A stretch of 64,000 nt of DNA, from assembly GCF_903166585.1 (NCBI RefSeq), contig NZ_CAESCM010000012.1:1-64000 (forward strand), read 5' to 3'. Positions 43,720 through 52,775 of the stretch are shown here, one piece after another. Within the stretch, counting starts at the first letter, position 1. Every line of letters starts with the position of its first letter. A program made the position numbers and the translations under genes. The notes beneath the pieces were generated by a model. It searched no databases. It was not told the DNA's origin and saw only the letters and a program-made list of their open reading frames with translations. Source of the stretch: Pedobacter ghigonis (GTDB taxonomy: Bacteria; Bacteroidota; Bacteroidia; Sphingobacteriales; Sphingobacteriaceae).

Positions 43720-45162
43720 TTACCCTTGTGGCTCTTTTTTATTAATGAAAAAATAAACAGGAACGCCCAACAATACTATTAGTAAGCCCGGCCAGGTATA
43801 TTGCTGCTTATATATTAATAGTAAGATACAAAATGCTGCACCTATTATTAAGTAAATTACTGGCGTAACCGGATATAACCATGTTTTATAAGGTCTTTCT
43901 AAAGCAGGTTTTTTAAACCTTAAATAAATCACACCAAAAACAGTAATCATATAAAAGAGCACAATAACAAAAGAGATCATATCTAAAAGGTTACCGTATT
44001 GTCCGCTTAGACATAAAACAGATGCCCAAATACCCTGCATCCAAAGTGATTTTTCGGGAACACCGTTTTTATTATTTTTAAGTGCTGCTTTAAAAAACAT
44101 TCCATCTTCGGCCATGCTTTGAAAAACCCTTGCTCCTGCCAGCACGATTCCATTAACGCAACCAAAAGTAGAAATCATTACTAACACCGCAATTACAATT
44201 GTACCTATTCCGCTACCGAAAATCTGTTCTGAAGCTACAACGGCTACCCTATCGTTTAATGCAAAAGCAATACTATCTCTGTTAAGCGTGTTGAGATATA
44301 CAAAATTCACCAATAAATAAAGGATCATTACTGCAGTAGTACCTAAAACCATCGAACGCACCACATTTTTCCGGGGGTTTTCGATTTCACCCGAAACAAA
44401 AGTTACGTTTTCCCAGGCCACGCTCGAAAATACCGAACCTACCATTGCGGCTGCAATCCCACCCATAATAGTTATTCCAGAAATAGACTCCCATCCTGAT
44501 TTCAGGAAATTTCCACTTGCATCTGTTTTAAGGTTATTGAAAGCGCTTGTGCCAAAACTCATATTTTCGCTCCAAAAATTGCTCTTAACCAATAGGAAAC
44601 CTAAAATAATTAAACCAATCAAAGCTATAATTTTAGATCCCGTAAAAATGTTCTGCAATAATTTACCGCTTTCAACACCTTTTGTATTGATATAAGTTAA
44701 AAGCAGGATAACACCAATAGCCAAAATCTGTATCCAGGTAATTTTGTAACTGCCACTTTGAAAAAGCGGCGCGGCATCGTTAAGCGCAGGTATTAAATAA
44801 GCTGTAAACTTACCGAAAGCAACGGCAACAGCTGCAATAGTACCGGTTTGAATAACCGTAAATAATCCCCAACCGTAAAGGAAGCCCATCATCTTACCAA
44901 AAATCTCTTTCAGGTAAGTGTATTGCCCTCCGGCCTTAGGAAACATTGATGAAAGTTCGCCGTAAGAAATTGCTGCTGCAACGGTCATTACTCCGGTAAT
45001 TACCCAAACAACAATCAACCAGTATCCGGAGCCCAGATTGCGCATAATATCAGCGCTAACAATGAAGATACCACTTCCAATCATCGAGCCCATTACCAGC
45101 ATCGTCGCATCAAAAAGGGTTAATTTTCTCTTGGAAGTCCCTTCTTCGTTTTGAATTTTCAT
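43720..45162 (-). CDS. APC-superfamily amino acid permease
   Basis: A 480-residue inner membrane transporter of the amino acid/polyamine/organocation superfamily. About twelve membrane helices. The first is unwound at the substrate site with GSMIGSGIFIVSA (family motif G-S/T-G), then YGELSSMFPKAGGQYTYLKE between helices 2 and 3. SVAWENVTFVSGEIENPRKN matches helix 6 and the conserved loop after it. Substrate cannot be told. No operon partner. A second, more distant permease lies at 47798. Confidence 0.88.
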   Translation of the reverse strand: MKIQNEEGTSKRKLTLFDATMLVMGSMIGSGIFIVSADIMRNLGSGYWLIVVWVITGVMTVAAAISYGELSSMFPKAGGQYTYLKEIFGKMMGFLYGWGLFTVIQTGTIAAVAVAFGKFTAYLIPALNDAAPLFQSGSYKITWIQILAIGVILLLTYINTKGVESGKLLQNIFTGSKIIALIGLIILGFLLVKSNFWSENMSFGTSAFNNLKTDASGNFLKSGWESISGITIMGGIAAAMVGSVFSSVAWENVTFVSGEIENPRKNVVRSMVLGTTAVMILYLLVNFVYLNTLNRDSIAFALNDRVAVVASEQIFGSGIGTIVIAVLVMISTFGCVNGIVLAGARVFQSMAEDGMFFKAALKNNKNGVPEKSLWMQGIWASVLCLSGQYGNLLDMISFVIVLFYMITVFGVIYLRFKKPALERPYKTWLYPVTPVIYLIIGAAFCILLLIYKQQYTWPGLLIVLLGVPVYFFINKKEPQG

Positions 45163-45421
45163 ATTGTTCAGTTCAGTTTGATTTAGTTTAGGGGCTAATT
45201 TATTTTAAAAAAACGATAATCCATGTATTATTTTAACGGAACATATTTTATTCGCCAGTACATTTATATACGGATGATAAATATTTTATTAACTTGCTAG
45301 ATATAAATGTGGTGAGACAGGTGCGTAAGGCTAAAAAGCTAAAACCTTATTTCGTAAAAAACAGTTTAAACCTATTATAAACCCGCAAAACAAATAACCA
45401 AATATAAACCAATTATTTACT
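45163..45421. other. Divergent promoter region, permease and pyrophosphatase
   Basis: About 260 AT-rich bases between divergent genes. No clear regulatory motif was recognised. Confidence 0.3.
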
Positions 45422-47668
45422 ATGGATTTTTTACAAAACAATTTACTTTACTGTATTCCGGCCCTGGGCCTTGTCGGTATTATAGTTATGATGATTAAAA
45501 GTGCCTGGGTAAGCAAGCAGGATGCGGGCGACAAAAACATGCAGGAGCTTGCCGGTTACATCGCCGATGGGGCAATGGCTTTTCTAAAAGCCGAATGGAG
45601 GGTATTGAGTATTTTTGTGGTTTTTACAGCGGCTTTACTAGCCTATTCGGGCACCATTACCGAAATTAATGGCATTCCGATGCATTCGAGCTGGATAATA
45701 TCGATCTCCTTTATTATAGGTGCGGTATTTTCGGCAACTGCAGGTTATATTGGGATGAAAGCGGCAACTAAAGCCAATGTACGCACCACACAGGCTGCAA
45801 GAACCAGTTTAAAACAAGCCTTAAAAGTATCATTTACCGGCGGAACCGTTATGGGGCTTGGTGTTGCCGGCTTAGCCGTTTTAGGCTTGGGCGGTTTATT
45901 TGTTGTATTTCTAAAGCATTTCAACGTAGTTTCGGTTAACAGTACCGAAATGAAAACAGCCATAGAGGTTTTAACAGGTTTCTCATTGGGAGCCGAATCT
46001 ATTGCCTTATTTGCCCGCGTGGGTGGAGGTATCTACACTAAAGCCGCCGATGTAGGTGCCGATTTAGTTGGTAAGGTTGAGGCGGGTATTCCGGAGGATG
46101 ATGTACGTAACCCTGCTACCATTGCCGATAACGTAGGCGATAACGTAGGTGATGTTGCCGGAATGGGTGCCGATTTATTCGGCTCGTATGTAGCCACCAT
46201 CTTAGCCACCATGGTTTTAGGACAGGAAATTGTAGTAACCGATAACTTTGGCGGCATGTCGCCAATTCTTTTACCAATGGTAATTTGCGGTTTAGGCATT
46301 ATATTCTCCATCATTGGTACCTGGTTTGTAACCATTAAAGATGAAAAATCAAACGTACAGAACGCCCTGAATCTGGGCAACTGGTCATCAATAGTCATCA
46401 CAGCAGTAGCTTCTTTCTTTATTGTTAAATGGATGCTGCCCGAAACGCTGAGCCTTCGCGGTTACGAGTTTTCTAGCATCAATGTGTTTTATGCCATTAT
46501 TGTGGGCTTGGTAGTGGGTACCATTATGAGTATTGTTACCGAATACTTTACCGCTATGGGCAAAAAGCCGGTTAACTCTATTATTCAGCAGTCTTCTACA
46601 GGTCATGCAACCAATATTATTGCAGGCTTATCAGTAGGTATGAAATCTACGGTTATTCCGATTTTGGTATTAGCCGGTGGTATTATGGCTTCTTATCATT
46701 TTGCAGGTTTATATGGTGTGGCCATTGCAGCAGCCGGAATGATGGCTACTACAGCCATGCAATTAGCCATTGATGCTTTCGGACCAATTGCCGATAATGC
46801 CGGTGGTATTGCAGAAATGAGCCAGTTGCCACCAGAAGTACGCGAACGTACAGATAATTTAGATGCGGTTGGAAATACCACTGCAGCTACCGGAAAAGGT
46901 TTTGCCATTGCTTCTGCGGCGCTTACTTCTCTAGCCTTATTTGCGGCCTTTGTTGGTATTGCAGGTATTTCGGCTATCGATATTTATAAGGCGCCCGTAC
47001 TGGCCGGTTTATTTGTTGGTGGTATGATTCCCTTTATTTTCTCAGCCCTATGTATACAGGCTGTGGGTAAAGCTGCTATGGATATGGTACAGGAGGTACG
47101 CCGCCAGTTCCGCGAAATTCCGGGTATTATGGAATACAAAGCGAAACCAGAGTACGAAAAATGTGTGGCCATTTCTACCAAAGCTTCTATCCGCGAGATG
47201 ATGATGCCAGGAGCCATCGCTTTAATTACGCCTGTAATTGTGGGCTTTACCTTTGGCCCTGAAGTTTTAGGCGGATTATTAGCCGGCGTAACGGTTACCG
47301 GTGTGTTAATGGGAATTTTCCAAAGTAATGCAGGTGGTGCCTGGGATAATGCCAAGAAATCTTTCGAGCAGGGTGTAATGATTAACGGAGAAATGCACTA
47401 CAAAAAATCGGAACCACACAAGGCTTCGGTTACGGGAGATACCGTTGGCGATCCTTTTAAAGATACATCGGGGCCTTCGATGAACATTTTAATCAAATTA
47501 ATGTCTATCGTTTCACTTGTTATTGCACCTTATATCGCAGTTAAGGCAATTGCTGGCGAACACCGTACAGAAGTTCGCAAAGAAATCAGAATTGAGCAAA
47601 AAACCGATAGTTTAGGTCATACAATTACCGATACTTTAACCAATACCACAGACACATTACAGCGTTAG
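45422..47668 (+). CDS. hppA: Membrane-bound, K+-dependent ion-pumping pyrophosphatase
   Basis: Hydrolyses pyrophosphate and pumps Na+ and/or H+ across the inner membrane. The 748-residue protein has about sixteen membrane helices. The catalytic loop reads GGGIYTKAADVGADLVGKVEAGIPEDD and the next DNVGDNVGDVAGMGADLF. The other active-site loops are DAFGPIADNAGGIAEM and GDTVGDPFKDTSGPSMNI. Near residue 485 the motif GNTTAATGKGF has Ala where K+-independent enzymes have Lys, so K+-dependence is expected (family knowledge). Na+ or H+ specificity is not decided here. The C-terminal tail is hydrophilic, with a T/D-rich end. Confidence 0.92.
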   Translation: MDFLQNNLLYCIPALGLVGIIVMMIKSAWVSKQDAGDKNMQELAGYIADGAMAFLKAEWRVLSIFVVFTAALLAYSGTITEINGIPMHSSWIISISFIIGAVFSATAGYIGMKAATKANVRTTQAARTSLKQALKVSFTGGTVMGLGVAGLAVLGLGGLFVVFLKHFNVVSVNSTEMKTAIEVLTGFSLGAESIALFARVGGGIYTKAADVGADLVGKVEAGIPEDDVRNPATIADNVGDNVGDVAGMGADLFGSYVATILATMVLGQEIVVTDNFGGMSPILLPMVICGLGIIFSIIGTWFVTIKDEKSNVQNALNLGNWSSIVITAVASFFIVKWMLPETLSLRGYEFSSINVFYAIIVGLVVGTIMSIVTEYFTAMGKKPVNSIIQQSSTGHATNIIAGLSVGMKSTVIPILVLAGGIMASYHFAGLYGVAIAAAGMMATTAMQLAIDAFGPIADNAGGIAEMSQLPPEVRERTDNLDAVGNTTAATGKGFAIASAALTSLALFAAFVGIAGISAIDIYKAPVLAGLFVGGMIPFIFSALCIQAVGKAAMDMVQEVRRQFREIPGIMEYKAKPEYEKCVAISTKASIREMMMPGAIALITPVIVGFTFGPEVLGGLLAGVTVTGVLMGIFQSNAGGAWDNAKKSFEQGVMINGEMHYKKSEPHKASVTGDTVGDPFKDTSGPSMNILIKLMSIVSLVIAPYIAVKAIAGEHRTEVRKEIRIEQKTDSLGHTITDTLTNTTDTLQR

Positions 47669-47690
47669 TTGTAAAAACCTAGATAGAAAA

Positions 47691-47730
47691 AGTGTAAAAG
47701 GGATTTTTAACTATCATCCCTTTTACTTTT
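47691..47730 (+). terminator. hppA terminator
   Basis: GTAAAAGGGAT (47694-47704) / ATCCCTTTTAC (47716-47726) followed by TTTT. Confidence 0.8.
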
Positions 47731-47744
47731 CCGTAATTTTTATT

Positions 47745-47752
47745 TAGGTTTG
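47745..47752 (+). promoter_or_regulatory. -7 element of the second APC permease
   Basis: TAGGTTTG fits TAnnTTTG, 45 bases before the ATG at 47798. The -33 position has TTTA, a near match at the right distance. Confidence 0.4.
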
Positions 47753-47797
47753 GAGCTTATTATCATAAAATAAACAAACTTAAAGACTAAACAACTT

Positions 47798-49255
47798 ATG
47801 AATCTAAAAAAGCCTATTGATGTGCTGATAGCAGAATCTGCTGAAAGCGGTGAAGGCACGTTGAAACGGACATTGAGCAGTACCAGCCTGGTTGCACTAG
47901 GTATAGGCGCTATTATTGGTGCAGGCTTATTTTCCTTAACAGGTATCGCTGCAGCCGACCACGCAGGACCAGCTGTAACATTATCATTTGTGTTAGCAGC
48001 AATTGGCTGCGCTTTTGCCGGCTTATGTTATGCCGAATTTGCATCAATGATTCCGGTAGCTGGTAGTGCTTATACTTATTCTTACGCTACCATGGGCGAA
48101 TTCATGGCTTGGGTTATTGGCTGGGATTTAGTATTAGAATACGCTTTAGGAGCGGCCACCGTTGGTGTGTCGTGGTCTGGATATTTTAATAAACTATTAC
48201 ACGAGTTTGGCCTTGAAATGCCGCTCTATTTAACAAAATCATTTGCAGAAGTAGATGGAGGTGGGATTAACCTTCCTGCTGTAGTTATTGTTTCTCTACT
48301 TTCTCTTATGTTAATTCGCGGTACAAAAGAATCTGCAAGCCTCAATAACATTTTAGTTATTGTAAAAGTGGCTGTGGTAATTATTTTTATTGCATTAGGT
48401 TGGAAATTTATAAACCCTGCTAACCATACACCTTATATCCCTGCAAACACAGGTGTTAAAGGTGAATTTGGTATTTCTGGTATTGCAGCGGGTGCAGCCC
48501 TAGTATTCTTTGCGTTTATCGGTTTTGATGCTGTTTCTACTGCAGCACAAGAAGCAAAAAACCCGCAAAAAGGCATGCCAATCGGAATATTAGGTTCTTT
48601 AGTAGTTTGTACCATATTATATGTATTATTTGCTCACGTAATGACAGGCTTAGTACCTTACACCATTTTTAAGGGTGATGCTTCTCCTGCAGCTACGGCT
48701 TTTAAAGTTACAGGTTACGGTTGGTTGCAAATGGGTCTAATTATTGCAATTTTAGCTGGCTATACCTCTGTAATATTGGTGATGCTAATGGGACAATCAA
48801 GAGTATTCTATACAATGTCAAAAGATGGCTTGTTACCAAAATTCTTCAGTAGTATCCATTCTAAATTTAGAACACCTTTCAAAACCAATATCTTCTTTAT
48901 GCTTTTTGTAAGTGTATTCGCAGGATTTGTTCCGGTAACTGATTTAGGTCACATGGTTTCTATCGGTACATTATTTGCTTTCTCATTAGTTTGTATAGGT
49001 GTAATGTTGTTACGCAAAACTGATCCAGACAGACCTAGGCCATTCAAAACACCTTTGGTTCCTTTTGTGCCAATTATGGGTATTATTGTTTGTGTTTATT
49101 TAATGTCTTCACTTCCATTAGAGGCTTGGATCAGGCTAGCTATCTGGATGGCATTAGGTGTTGCTATATATTTCTTCTATGGTAAAAAGAACTCTGTTCT
49201 TGGAAATAAGGGTAAAGTAGTACAACCAATTGACCCACCAAAACCAGAATTATAA
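47798..49255 (+). CDS. APC-superfamily amino acid permease (CAT-like)
   Basis: A 485-residue membrane transporter with about twelve helices, closest in pattern to cationic amino acid transporter-like bacterial permeases (YfnA type). It has a short cytosolic N-terminus, then LVALGIGAIIGAGLFSLTG with the unwound helix 1. CYAEFASMIPVAGSAYTYSY follows between helices 2 and 3, and AFIGFDAVSTAAQEAKNPQKGMP covers helix 6. Substrate specificity is inference only. Followed by a terminator. Confidence 0.88.
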   Translation: MNLKKPIDVLIAESAESGEGTLKRTLSSTSLVALGIGAIIGAGLFSLTGIAAADHAGPAVTLSFVLAAIGCAFAGLCYAEFASMIPVAGSAYTYSYATMGEFMAWVIGWDLVLEYALGAATVGVSWSGYFNKLLHEFGLEMPLYLTKSFAEVDGGGINLPAVVIVSLLSLMLIRGTKESASLNNILVIVKVAVVIIFIALGWKFINPANHTPYIPANTGVKGEFGISGIAAGAALVFFAFIGFDAVSTAAQEAKNPQKGMPIGILGSLVVCTILYVLFAHVMTGLVPYTIFKGDASPAATAFKVTGYGWLQMGLIIAILAGYTSVILVMLMGQSRVFYTMSKDGLLPKFFSSIHSKFRTPFKTNIFFMLFVSVFAGFVPVTDLGHMVSIGTLFAFSLVCIGVMLLRKTDPDRPRPFKTPLVPFVPIMGIIVCVYLMSSLPLEAWIRLAIWMALGVAIYFFYGKKNSVLGNKGKVVQPIDPPKPEL

Positions 49256-49274
49256 TCAAATAATGATATTTTTT

Positions 49275-49308
49275 AAAGCCCCGATTTAAAAGTCGGGGCT
49301 TTTTTTGT
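49275..49308 (+). terminator. Terminator after the APC permease
   Basis: AAAGCCCCGA (49275-49284) / TCGGGGCTTT (49293-49302), then a run of T. Confidence 0.85.
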
Positions 49309-49329
49309 GTTAAATATTTGTTAATAAAT

Positions 49330-49337
49330 TACCTTTG
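49330..49337 (+). promoter_or_regulatory. -7 element of the porin gene
   Basis: TACCTTTG, a good TAnnTTTG match 16 bases before the ATG at 49354. The start at 49318 lies upstream of it and is therefore rejected. Confidence 0.55.
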
Positions 49338-49353
49338 CAAAAAAAACAAAAAG

Positions 49354-50685
49354 ATGACCCGTTATTTTGCTTCCATTAAGCACGTTTCTATTTCTGCAAT
49401 TGTATTAATGCTCTTTATTTCTTCAGCTGGTTACGCACAAAGAACAATTAACGATGTAATGGATTCGACAACGGTTAACCACCTGTTAATTATCTCGAAG
49501 AAATACGGTTCATTATCTTTCAGTGGTTATTTACAGCCACAGTTCCAGCTGGCGCAATCAAAGGGTGCACAGGCCGAATTTCAGGGTGGTAATTTTGGTG
49601 ATTTCACTAATAACAGATTCAGGCTACGAAGAGGCCGCTTAAGGGCCGATTACATGATGCTAACAGACGATGGCGCACCTTCTACCTATTTTGTGCTTCA
49701 ATTTGATGGTACCGAGCAAGGTGTGGCCATCCGCGATTTCTGGGGGCGTTACTACGAAAATAAATGGAAGATATTGGCGGTAACCCTTGGTCTATCGGGC
49801 CGGCCATTCGGAAATGAGCTCCAATTGTCATCATCAGTTAGAGAAGCACCTGAGCGGGGCAGAATGTCACAGATTTTAATGAGAACCGAACGCGATCTTG
49901 GCGTAACCTTTACTTTAAATCCCCGCTGGAAAGATGCCAAACTTAAAAACTTTGTACTCGATTTTGGTATCTACAATGGTCAGGGTTTAGCCGGCAACGG
50001 AGAGTTCGATAACAGTAAAGATTTTATCCTTAGGTTAAGCCATAAAACCTATGCCTTTAAAAACTTCACCATTGCTGGTGGAATAAGCACGCTTCAGGGA
50101 GGTTTAGATCACCGCTTGCCGGTAAGCTACAAAATGGAGCAAACAAATGATACGTGGAAAATGGTAAAAGATTCGTCGGCTTCTACTGTAAATAAGGTAG
50201 CACCGAGAAGATATTATGGTGCAGATATACAATTGGCCACAAAAACCAAAAGCTGGAAATCGGAGCTTAGGGCAGAAGTAATATCGGGCTTACAAACCGG
50301 CACATCAACCACCTCAACCACACCAGGCTCCTACCCGGTTGACAATAAGGCATTGGCTTTGCCCTTTTACACCCGTACTTTTAACGGCGCTTACTTTACC
50401 TTCGTACAAACATTAAACAGTACCGATAACCAGCTTATTTTGAAATACGATTGGTACGATCCAAATGCTAAAGTAAAAGGACTTGATATTTCGGGCGATA
50501 GAGGTCTTTCGCCTGCCGATGTTCGCTTTGATACCTTTGGCTTTGGCTTCTTACATCACTTTAACCCGCATTTTAAAGCGGTATTGTATTACGATATCAT
50601 TAAAAATGAGGCAACCCAGATTCAGGGTTATACGGCAGATAGAAAAGATAATGTGCTAACACTGAGAACACAGTTCTATTTCTAA
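49354..50685 (+). CDS. OprO/OprP-like phosphate-selective porin family protein
   Basis: An outer membrane barrel of 443 residues. Signal peptide (1-24, ending GYA-Q), a short helical lead (TINDVMDSTTVNHLLIISKKY), then strands beginning GSLSFSGYLQPQFQLA. The family marks FRLRRGRLRADYM, STYFVLQFDGTEQGV, IRDFWGRYY and LGLSGRPFGNEL (the conserved Gly-Arg-Pro-Phe loop) are present, and the protein ends in an aromatic FYF. Known: the family includes phosphate and polyphosphate porins, but many members have other substrates. Single gene. Confidence 0.85.
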   Translation: MTRYFASIKHVSISAIVLMLFISSAGYAQRTINDVMDSTTVNHLLIISKKYGSLSFSGYLQPQFQLAQSKGAQAEFQGGNFGDFTNNRFRLRRGRLRADYMMLTDDGAPSTYFVLQFDGTEQGVAIRDFWGRYYENKWKILAVTLGLSGRPFGNELQLSSSVREAPERGRMSQILMRTERDLGVTFTLNPRWKDAKLKNFVLDFGIYNGQGLAGNGEFDNSKDFILRLSHKTYAFKNFTIAGGISTLQGGLDHRLPVSYKMEQTNDTWKMVKDSSASTVNKVAPRRYYGADIQLATKTKSWKSELRAEVISGLQTGTSTTSTTPGSYPVDNKALALPFYTRTFNGAYFTFVQTLNSTDNQLILKYDWYDPNAKVKGLDISGDRGLSPADVRFDTFGFGFLHHFNPHFKAVLYYDIIKNEATQIQGYTADRKDNVLTLRTQFYF

Positions 50686-50702
50686 TAAATAATACTTCAA
50701 TG

Positions 50703-50732
50703 GCGGAATTGATGCAAATTCCGCTACCTTTG
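50703..50732 (+). promoter_or_regulatory. marC promoter -7 element preceded by a hairpin
   Basis: GCGGAATT (50703-50710) and AATTCCGC (50717-50724) form an 8-bp stem that ends one base before TACCTTTG (50725-50732). The dyad covers the spacer region and could be an operator or the porin terminator. Confidence 0.4.
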
Positions 50733-50749
50733 CTTAAAATTGCTCTGCT

Positions 50750-51331
50750 ATGAAATCTGATTTTATGACGTTCAACTTAAGCCAGATACTATCGACTACG
50801 ATGGTACTGTTTGCCATAATCGATATTTTGGGAGCCATCCCGGTAGTAATCGAATTGCGCAGAAAGGCTGGTCATATCGAATCTGAAAAAGCTTCGCTGG
50901 TGGCAGCAGGCTTAATGATCCTTTTTCTTTTCCTGGGCGAATCGCTGTTAAAAGTAATTGGCTTGGATGTAGAGTCTTTTGCCATTGCGGGCTCTTTTGT
51001 AATCTTTTTTATCGCCATGGAAATGGTTTTGGGTCTTACCATCTTCAAAGAAGAAGCCCCCGAAACAGTATCGATTGTTCCCCTCGCCTTCCCGCTGATT
51101 GCCGGTGCCGGAACCATGACGACCCTGCTTTCGTTAAAAACCGAATACCATACACAAAACATTCTTGTGGGTATTTTATTGAATATGCTCTTCGTGTATT
51201 TCGTCTTAAAAAACACCAACCGTTTAGAGAAACTCTTCGGAAAAACAGGTTTAAATATCTTAAGAAAGGCGTTCGGGGTAATCTTACTCGCAATTGCAAT
51301 TAAGCTTTTCAGGAATAATACGGGATTGTAG
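50750..51331 (+). CDS. MarC-family integral membrane protein
   Basis: A 193-residue membrane protein with six helices. The opening LSQILSTTMVLFAIIDILGAIPVVIEL, the FAIAGSFVIFFIAMEMVLGL middle and the VPLAFPLIAGAGTMTTLLSLK motif (the conserved PLAxPxxAGPG-like helix) define the family. Function is unsettled; MarC proteins are small-molecule transporter-like, and the early link to multiple antibiotic resistance in E. coli was not confirmed. Start at 50750 or 50765. Single gene. Confidence 0.9.
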   Translation: MKSDFMTFNLSQILSTTMVLFAIIDILGAIPVVIELRRKAGHIESEKASLVAAGLMILFLFLGESLLKVIGLDVESFAIAGSFVIFFIAMEMVLGLTIFKEEAPETVSIVPLAFPLIAGAGTMTTLLSLKTEYHTQNILVGILLNMLFVYFVLKNTNRLEKLFGKTGLNILRKAFGVILLAIAIKLFRNNTGL

Positions 51332-51348
51332 GAAAATCTAAACAAAGT

Positions 51349-51418
51349 CGTCATTCACGCCTAGGCGGGAATCTTAAAACACATTGCATTACGATTCCCA
51401 ATCAAGTTGGGAATGACG
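51349..51418. repeat. Inverted-repeat element downstream of marC
   Basis: CGTCATTC (51349-51356) / GAATGACG (51411-51418) and the inner GGGAATC (51367-51373) / GATTCCC (51393-51399) give a nested hairpin. The CGTCATT..AATGACG ends match the element at 13981-14060. Confidence 0.65.
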
Positions 51419-51481
51419 AAAATCTAAAAAAATTGTAACATAAAATTCGTATATTCATCTAAACAGAAAGCTCATTACATT

Positions 51482-51589
51482 ATGAACAGCTTTGAAGAAT
51501 ATACCTTAATAATTGGAGCTATAGCCGTTTTAATCGAAGCGGTAAAGTACTTCAAAAAGAATTTCAGATCATGGTTTGAACATGGCTAG
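51482..51589 (+). CDS. Possible 35-residue single-span protein
   Basis: A 36-codon frame (ATG 51482, TAG 51587) that encodes MNSFEEYTLIIGAIAVLIEA.. with a hydrophobic stretch at about 8-20 and a basic KYFKKNFRSWF end, as in small membrane-anchored peptides. A weak promoter-like TATATTCA lies upstream. It overlaps the last 4 bases of the RsmB-like gene. Translation is unproven. Confidence 0.3.
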   Translation: MNSFEEYTLIIGAIAVLIEAVKYFKKNFRSWFEHG

Positions 51590-52746
51590 GCTTTGATTAG
51601 CCGCGCCACAAACATGGTGTCAGCCTGGTTTTCATATCCTTTTATCACTTCCATTTTTTCCAGCTCGAGCGGTAACGTATCGGTAAGGTGTTTAACTACA
51701 GCTTCATTTTCTGCTACAAAAGCCGAGCAGGTGATATAAATTAATGGTTTACCAGGTTTAAGGTATTTTACTACATTTTGGGCAATCCCCTTCTGTATCG
51801 TCGCAAACTGATTGATTTTACGTTCATCGAAAAAGGTAAGCATTTCGGGTGTACGCCCCCAGGTACCCGAGCCCGTGCAAGGTGCATCTAAAATAATCCC
51901 GTCAAACTGGTAGTGGTGTAAAACCTGATCGTTATTTTGTAAAAGATCAAGCTCCTTTTTATGGTATTTTTTAATTCCTGCCTGCCTGAAACGTTCATCA
52001 AGGTTCAGGAGTACACTTTCTCTTAAATCGGTTACCAGAAGCTCAATTATAGGCTCAAAGCTATGCAAAAGCAAGGTTTTCCCGCCTGATGCCGCACAGC
52101 AATCCCACCACTTATCCCATTTATTGGGTTTAAAATATTCGCCTGTATGTTGCGAAGAAAGATCCTGTACCTGATAACTGCCCTCTTTTAAAATGGTTTC
52201 GAGTTTAGTACCGTTAGGCAAGACTAAGGCTGTATCAGTAATGGCTTTAACCGGGATACTTTCATCCGTTAATTTAGCAACAATACTGACCGAATCGGCC
52301 GCAGCAACCCGGATAAATAAATCAGGCTGCTGAAAAAAGGAAGCAAAAAACGCTTCTTTACTTACACTTTCTGAAAGTGCAGCATGAAAAGGATATACTT
52401 GTGTTAAATCAAACTCAGGGTATTTGGCTTTAACAAGTGAAAGTTTTTCTTTCAGTGGCAAAGTTATACTAGCTGCAAAATCCGACAGGTTCTTCTCCAC
52501 AATCAGGCTCAGCGTATCGTGGCACAAAAAATCGGCAACACTTAAACGTTCTTCGTTATTGAGCGCAGGCAAGGCTTTTCCTAAACGGAAAAAACTATAG
52601 ATATGCCGCGTAGCCCATCTCCTGTCAGACGAACCCATCTGCTTATTCTGCTTAAAATAAGCTGGCAGAAACCGATGTAAAGGCAAACTTCCATCGTAAC
52701 TGTTTAAAATCTGTTCAAAAGCCCTGATCTGATGGTCTACTCTCAT
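51586..52746 (-). CDS. RsmB/NOP-family RNA (cytosine-5) methyltransferase
   Basis: SAM-dependent methyltransferase of 386 residues. The N-terminal half (about 1-180) is a NusB-like/family-specific region. The Rossmann part has WWDCCAASGGKTLLL (SAM loop), VTDLRESVL, and the two catalytic cysteine motifs DAPCTGSGTWGR and YITCSAF, both intact. The last part of the guaA cluster; the ABC-type lipoprotein gene ends 30 bases upstream. Target rRNA or tRNA cytosine not determined. Confidence 0.87.
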   Translation of the reverse strand: MRVDHQIRAFEQILNSYDGSLPLHRFLPAYFKQNKQMGSSDRRWATRHIYSFFRLGKALPALNNEERLSVADFLCHDTLSLIVEKNLSDFAASITLPLKEKLSLVKAKYPEFDLTQVYPFHAALSESVSKEAFFASFFQQPDLFIRVAAADSVSIVAKLTDESIPVKAITDTALVLPNGTKLETILKEGSYQVQDLSSQHTGEYFKPNKWDKWWDCCAASGGKTLLLHSFEPIIELLVTDLRESVLLNLDERFRQAGIKKYHKKELDLLQNNDQVLHHYQFDGIILDAPCTGSGTWGRTPEMLTFFDERKINQFATIQKGIAQNVVKYLKPGKPLIYITCSAFVAENEAVVKHLTDTLPLELEKMEVIKGYENQADTMFVARLIKA

Positions 52747-52775
52747 GTATAATTGGGGATGGAAGAATTTAAAGT

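Noticed and set aside
49318..49353. Upstream start for the porin gene
   Set aside because: It lies upstream of and across the TACCTTTG promoter element, and the signal peptide begins at 49354.
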